Shown here in pieces: positions 15,303 through 19,460 of a DNA stretch of 19,460 bases (positions are counted from its first letter, which is position 1; each line of letters begins with the position of its first letter). Location: assembly GCF_937941905.1 (NCBI RefSeq), contig NZ_CALDGS010000093.1:1-19460 (forward strand). Direction: 5' to 3'. The notes below the pieces were generated by a model. The model was given only the letters and a program-made list of their open reading frames with translations. It did no database searches and was not told the DNA's origin. This stretch comes from an uncultured Mycolicibacterium sp. Its GTDB lineage: Bacteria; Actinomycetota; Actinomycetes; Mycobacteriales; Mycobacteriaceae. The position numbers and the translations under genes are program-made.

Positions 15303-16655
15303 TCAGAACGAGGCGACCGTCTGCGGGTCGCCGCTGTCGGCGTTGCGCAGCGGCTTCGCCGCGGCGAAGCCCAGTTCGAGGTCGGCGATGATGTCGTCGA
15401 TGCCCTCGATGCCGACCGCCAGCCGGACCAGGCCCGGGGTCACCCCTGCGGCCAGCTGCTCCTCGGGGGTCAGCTGGGCGTGGGTGGTCGAGGCCGGGTG
15501 GATGACCAGCGAACGGACGTCGCCGATGTTGGCGACGTGGCTGTGCAGCTTCAGCGCGTTGACGAACGCCTTGCCGGCCTCCACGCCGCCGGCCAGCTCG
15601 AAGGACAGCACCGCCCCGACACCCCTCGGGGCGAGCTTGCGGCCGAGCTCGTACCACGGCGAGCTCGGCAGTCCGGCGTAGTTCACCGCCGGCACGTCCG
15701 GGTGCGACTCGAGGAACTCGGCCACCTTCTGCGCGTTGGCGACGTGGCGCTCCACCCGCAGGCTCAGCGTCTCGAGCCCCTGGGCGATGAGGAACGCGTT
15801 GAACGGCGCGGCGGCCGACCCGAGGTCGCGCAGCAGTTGCACCCGGGCCTTGAGCGCGTAGGCCGGCGGGCCGAGCTCGGCGTAGACCACGCCGTGGTAG
15901 CTGGGATCGGGCTCGGTGAAGCCGGGGAAGCGGCCGCCGGTCCAGTCGAAGGTGCCGCCGTCGACGATCACGCCGGCGATCGCGGTGCCGTGGCCGCCGA
16001 GGTACTTGGTGGCCGAGTGCACGACGATGTCGGCGCCGTGGCTCAGCGGCTGGACCAGGTACGGGGTGGCGATGGTGTTGTCGACGATCAGCGGCACCCC
16101 GACCTCGTGCGCCACCTTCGCGACGTTCGGGATGTCGAGGATCTCGATCTTCGGGTTGGAGATCGTCTCACCGAAGAACGCCTTGGTGTTCGGGCGCACG
16201 GCGGCCCGCCACGACTCGGGGTCGTCGGGGTTCTCCACGAAGCCGACCTCGATGCCCAGCTTCGGCAGGGTGTGGCGGAACAGGTTGTAGGTGCCGCCGT
16301 ACAGCCGCGGGCTGGACACGATGTGGTCGCCGGCGTTGGCGAGGTTGAGGATCGCGAAGGTCTCGGCGGCCTGCCCGGAGGACAGCAGCAGCGCGGCCAC
16401 CCCGCCCTCGAGCGCGGCGATGCGCTGTTCCACGACGTCCTGCGTCGGGTTCATGATCCGGGTGTAGATGTTGCCCGGTTCGGCCAGGCTGAACAGCGCC
16501 GCCGCGTGGTCGGTGCTGTCGAAGGTGTAGCTGGTGGTCTGGTAGATGGGCAGCGCCCGGGCGTGCGTGGCGCTGTCCGGGGTCTGGCCGGCGTGGACCT
16601 GCTTGGTCTCGAACGCCCACCGCGACGTGGGGTCGTCGTGGTTGTTCTGGGTCAT
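15303..16655 (-). CDS. metY: O-acetylhomoserine sulfhydrylase (bifunctional OAH/OAS aminocarboxypropyltransferase)
   Basis: This 450-residue PLP enzyme of the Cys/Met metabolism family makes homocysteine from O-acetylhomoserine and sulfide. The PLP Schiff-base lysine is K217 in VVHSATKYLGGHG. Other landmarks are TRIMNPTQDVVEQRIAALEGG (65-85), LLLSSGQAAETFAIL (89-103) and VPLIVDNTIATPYL (187-200). The long form with FTEPDPSYHGVVY after the lysine is typical of MetY rather than cystathionine enzymes. M. tuberculosis calls it metC (Rv3340). Start ATG 16655 is chosen over the upstream 16742 ATG because it gives the normal N-terminus (MTQNNHDDPTSRWAFETKQVHAGQ region) and AGGAG lies 12 nt upstream, a slightly long spacing. 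First gene of the operon. Confidence 0.97.
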   Translation of the reverse strand: MTQNNHDDPTSRWAFETKQVHAGQTPDSATHARALPIYQTTSYTFDSTDHAAALFSLAEPGNIYTRIMNPTQDVVEQRIAALEGGVAALLLSSGQAAETFAILNLANAGDHIVSSPRLYGGTYNLFRHTLPKLGIEVGFVENPDDPESWRAAVRPNTKAFFGETISNPKIEILDIPNVAKVAHEVGVPLIVDNTIATPYLVQPLSHGADIVVHSATKYLGGHGTAIAGVIVDGGTFDWTGGRFPGFTEPDPSYHGVVYAELGPPAYALKARVQLLRDLGSAAAPFNAFLIAQGLETLSLRVERHVANAQKVAEFLESHPDVPAVNYAGLPSSPWYELGRKLAPRGVGAVLSFELAGGVEAGKAFVNALKLHSHVANIGDVRSLVIHPASTTHAQLTPEEQLAAGVTPGLVRLAVGIEGIDDIIADLELGFAAAKPLRNADSGDPQTVASF

Positions 16656-16770
16656 CGTCGGGTGGTTCTCCTGAGGATGTGGACGAAATCTTGGAGTTGT
16701 CGGGGTGGCGGGTGCGATCGGGTCCGGACGTGGGGTGAGCACGCCGTTCAGACAGCCGTCGGCCGCCGGA
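16656..16770 (-). promoter_or_regulatory. Leader segment between Cys-rich mini-ORF and metY
   Basis: About 115 nt of untranslated leader. It ends with AGGAG (rc of 16668-16672), the metY ribosome binding site. A CTCC about 20 nt upstream of that site (in CAACTCC, near 16693-16699) could weakly pair with it. I see no strong stem and no U-run terminator. If the mini-ORF controls metY, the switching structure must lie here or involve the SAM-IV 3' end. Confidence 0.5.
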
Positions 16771-16812
16771 TCAGCCGCGACAACAACACATGGTTTCGAG
16801 GAATGTCCGCAT
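16771..16812 (-). CDS. Poly-cysteine leader peptide upstream of metY
   Basis: This 13-codon ORF runs ATG 16812 to TGA 16771-16773 and encodes MRTFLETMCCCRG, with three consecutive TGT cysteine codons at 16780-16788. AGGGA lies just upstream of the ATG; an internal ATG (16791) would give MCCCRG. Short ORFs with cysteine runs upstream of sulfur-metabolism genes are known in mycobacteria, where translation through the Cys codons controls downstream expression according to charged tRNA-Cys. Its place after a SAM riboswitch and 115 nt before a sulfhydrylase gene makes chance unlikely. Predicted effect: attenuation of metY-metX by cysteine availability. Coding is inferred, not shown. Confidence 0.75.
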   Translation of the reverse strand: MRTFLETMCCCRG

Positions 16813-16832
16813 CAGGTTCCCTACTCTCTTCG

Positions 16833-16851
16833 GGGCCCGACCGGCGGACCC
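16833..16851 (-). promoter_or_regulatory. Hairpin overlapping the riboswitch 3' end
   Basis: GGGTCCG (16851-16845), a 5-nt loop and CGGGCCC (16839-16833) form a 7-bp stem with one G-U pair. The 5' arm includes the last five bases of the SAM-IV aptamer, so stem and full aptamer fold would compete. This is a candidate expression-platform element; no U-tract follows. Confidence 0.45.
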
Positions 16852-16967
16852 GCGCTTGCCGTGTAGCTGGACCTCAGCTACTCAACCTGGTCATCACCCG
16901 GGGCACCCCACCGCGGTTGGAGGGTTGCCGGCCAGCGAGCCGGGGCTTGGCGCTGGCACTCATGACC
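16847..16967 (-). promoter_or_regulatory. SAM-IV riboswitch controlling metY-metX
   Basis: On the minus strand the RNA begins GGTCATGAGTGCCAGCG, continues CAAGCCCCGGCTCGCTGG, CCGGCAACCCTCCAACC, GCGGTGGGGTGCCCCGGGTG, ATGACCAGGTTGAGTAGC, then a TGAGGTCCAGCTACAC hairpin and GGCAAGCGCGGGTC. P1 is GGTCAT with ATGACC. The core (CCGGCAACCCTCCAACCGC with GGTGGGGTGCCCCGGGTGA), the variable P5 hairpin (GTAGCTG/CAGCTAC) and the 3' pseudoknot strand match the actinobacterial SAM-IV class, which occurs upstream of this gene in mycobacteria. SAM binding is expected to turn down the operon. Its 5' end lies about 7 nt after a -10 box. I recognised it from memory of the class; base pairs were checked by eye. 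Confidence 0.95.
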
Positions 16968-16974
16968 GATGAGA

Positions 16975-16980
16975 AGCCTA
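16975..16980 (-). promoter_or_regulatory. Likely -10 box of the metY operon
   Basis: TAGGCT on the minus strand fits TANNNT. Seven bases separate it from the first base of the SAM-IV P1 helix, so transcription would begin right at the aptamer. No -35 consensus is seen 17 nt upstream (GGCCGC). Confidence 0.6.
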
Positions 16981-17028
16981 TCGCACCCGGCCGACGGGCG
17001 GCCACCGGGTCTCGTTCGCCGGCCGCGT

Positions 17029-17050
17029 AAAGCTACTGGTCGGTAGCTTT
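17029..17050. promoter_or_regulatory. Operator-like palindrome in the metY-icd divergent region
   Basis: AAAGCTAC, six bases, GTAGCTTT is a perfect 8-bp inverted repeat; the inner part CTACTGGTCGGTAG is itself nearly symmetric. The size and symmetry resemble TetR-family operators. It lies about 50 bp upstream of the metY -10 and 137 bp before the icd start, in otherwise GC-rich DNA, so either gene could be the target. The regulator cannot be named. Confidence 0.5.
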
Positions 17051-17186
17051 GCGGCGGTCGCTCCGGGCGCTGTATGCCCGGTCACAGTGGCCGGATCCGA
17101 CGGCGTAGCGTCATACCCGCAACGCGATACTGAATGCGCCGCGCGACATGCGGCCGAACAACAGAGACGCCGGGAGATACAGCCAT

Positions 17187-19405
<2,219 letters not shown>

Positions 19406-19415
<10 letters not shown>

Positions 19416-19460
19416 GGCGTCGTCGGGCCGGGTCGCCCGCTAGGGCGTCGTCGGGCCGGG
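19406..19460 (+). repeat. 28-bp tandem repeat at icd 3' end, continuing off the window
   Basis: A 28-bp unit starting CGCCCGCTAGGGCGTCGTCG occupies 19406-19433 and repeats without mismatch from 19434 to the last base (27 of 28 bases seen). The first unit contains the end of icd and its stop codon. The number of further copies cannot be seen. Confidence 0.85.

Noticed and set aside
16790..16972. 60-codon plus-strand ORF across the met leader
   Set aside because: It is antisense to the SAM-IV aptamer and the Cys mini-ORF and has no ribosome binding site or family.
14832..17030. Plus-strand open frame across metX, metY and the riboswitch
   Set aside because: It is antisense to two strongly supported genes and the SAM-IV aptamer, with low-complexity composition.

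Overview
The window is a very GC-rich chromosomal segment from a Mycobacteriaceae member, most likely a Mycolicibacterium-type rapid grower. The gene set and order match the Mycobacterium tuberculosis block from Rv3370c (dnaE2) to Rv3340 (metY), read on the opposite strand. Several M. tuberculosis genes of that block are absent: Rv3369, PE_PGRS51, mfpA, Rv3360, the relJK toxin-antitoxin pair and the PPE cluster. An Rv1747-type ABC transporter, a hemophore-related gene and an unrecognised secreted protein lie where mfpA and its neighbours would be expected. All protein-level calls come from reading motifs and recalling families; no database search was run.

Layout. Bases 1-1986 are the 3' part of dnaE2 (error-prone polymerase). 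A nitroreductase-like flavoprotein (2017-2658) and, convergently, a TrmL tRNA methyltransferase (2660-3139) follow. Bases 3324-7192 hold a four-gene conservon: sensor kinase, roadblock protein, DUF742 protein and small GTPase. The kinase frame is broken by one extra G in a G5 run at 5136-5140. A small secreted hemophore-related protein (7186-7518) and a large FHA-ABC transporter (7625-10321) are on the minus strand, followed by a secreted hypothetical protein (10436-10960, plus).

From 10957 onward come an old-yellow-enzyme-family oxidoreductase (minus), folD plus a DUF3017 membrane protein (plus), and a minus-strand sulfur amino acid operon, metY-metX-SAM-dependent methyltransferase (16655 down to 13422). 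Its leader carries a clearly recognisable SAM-IV riboswitch (16847-16967) and a 13-codon leader ORF with three consecutive cysteine codons (16771-16812). Divergent from it is the monomeric NADP isocitrate dehydrogenase gene (17187-19415). The window ends in a 28-bp tandem repeat that begins inside the end of that gene.

How it fits together. The metY-metX operon makes O-acetylhomoserine and sulfhydrylates it to homocysteine, and folD feeds the one-carbon pool used to methylate homocysteine. The leader appears able to sense both the end product (SAM) and cysteine. The conservon is a membrane-associated sensing and GTPase module that has lost, or never had, its usual partner MfpA at this locus. 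I see no CRISPR array, phage, insertion sequence, tRNA or rRNA. The most interesting features are the two-input met leader, the kinase frameshift, the MfpA-less conservon, and the chained mini-ORFs just before the kinase.
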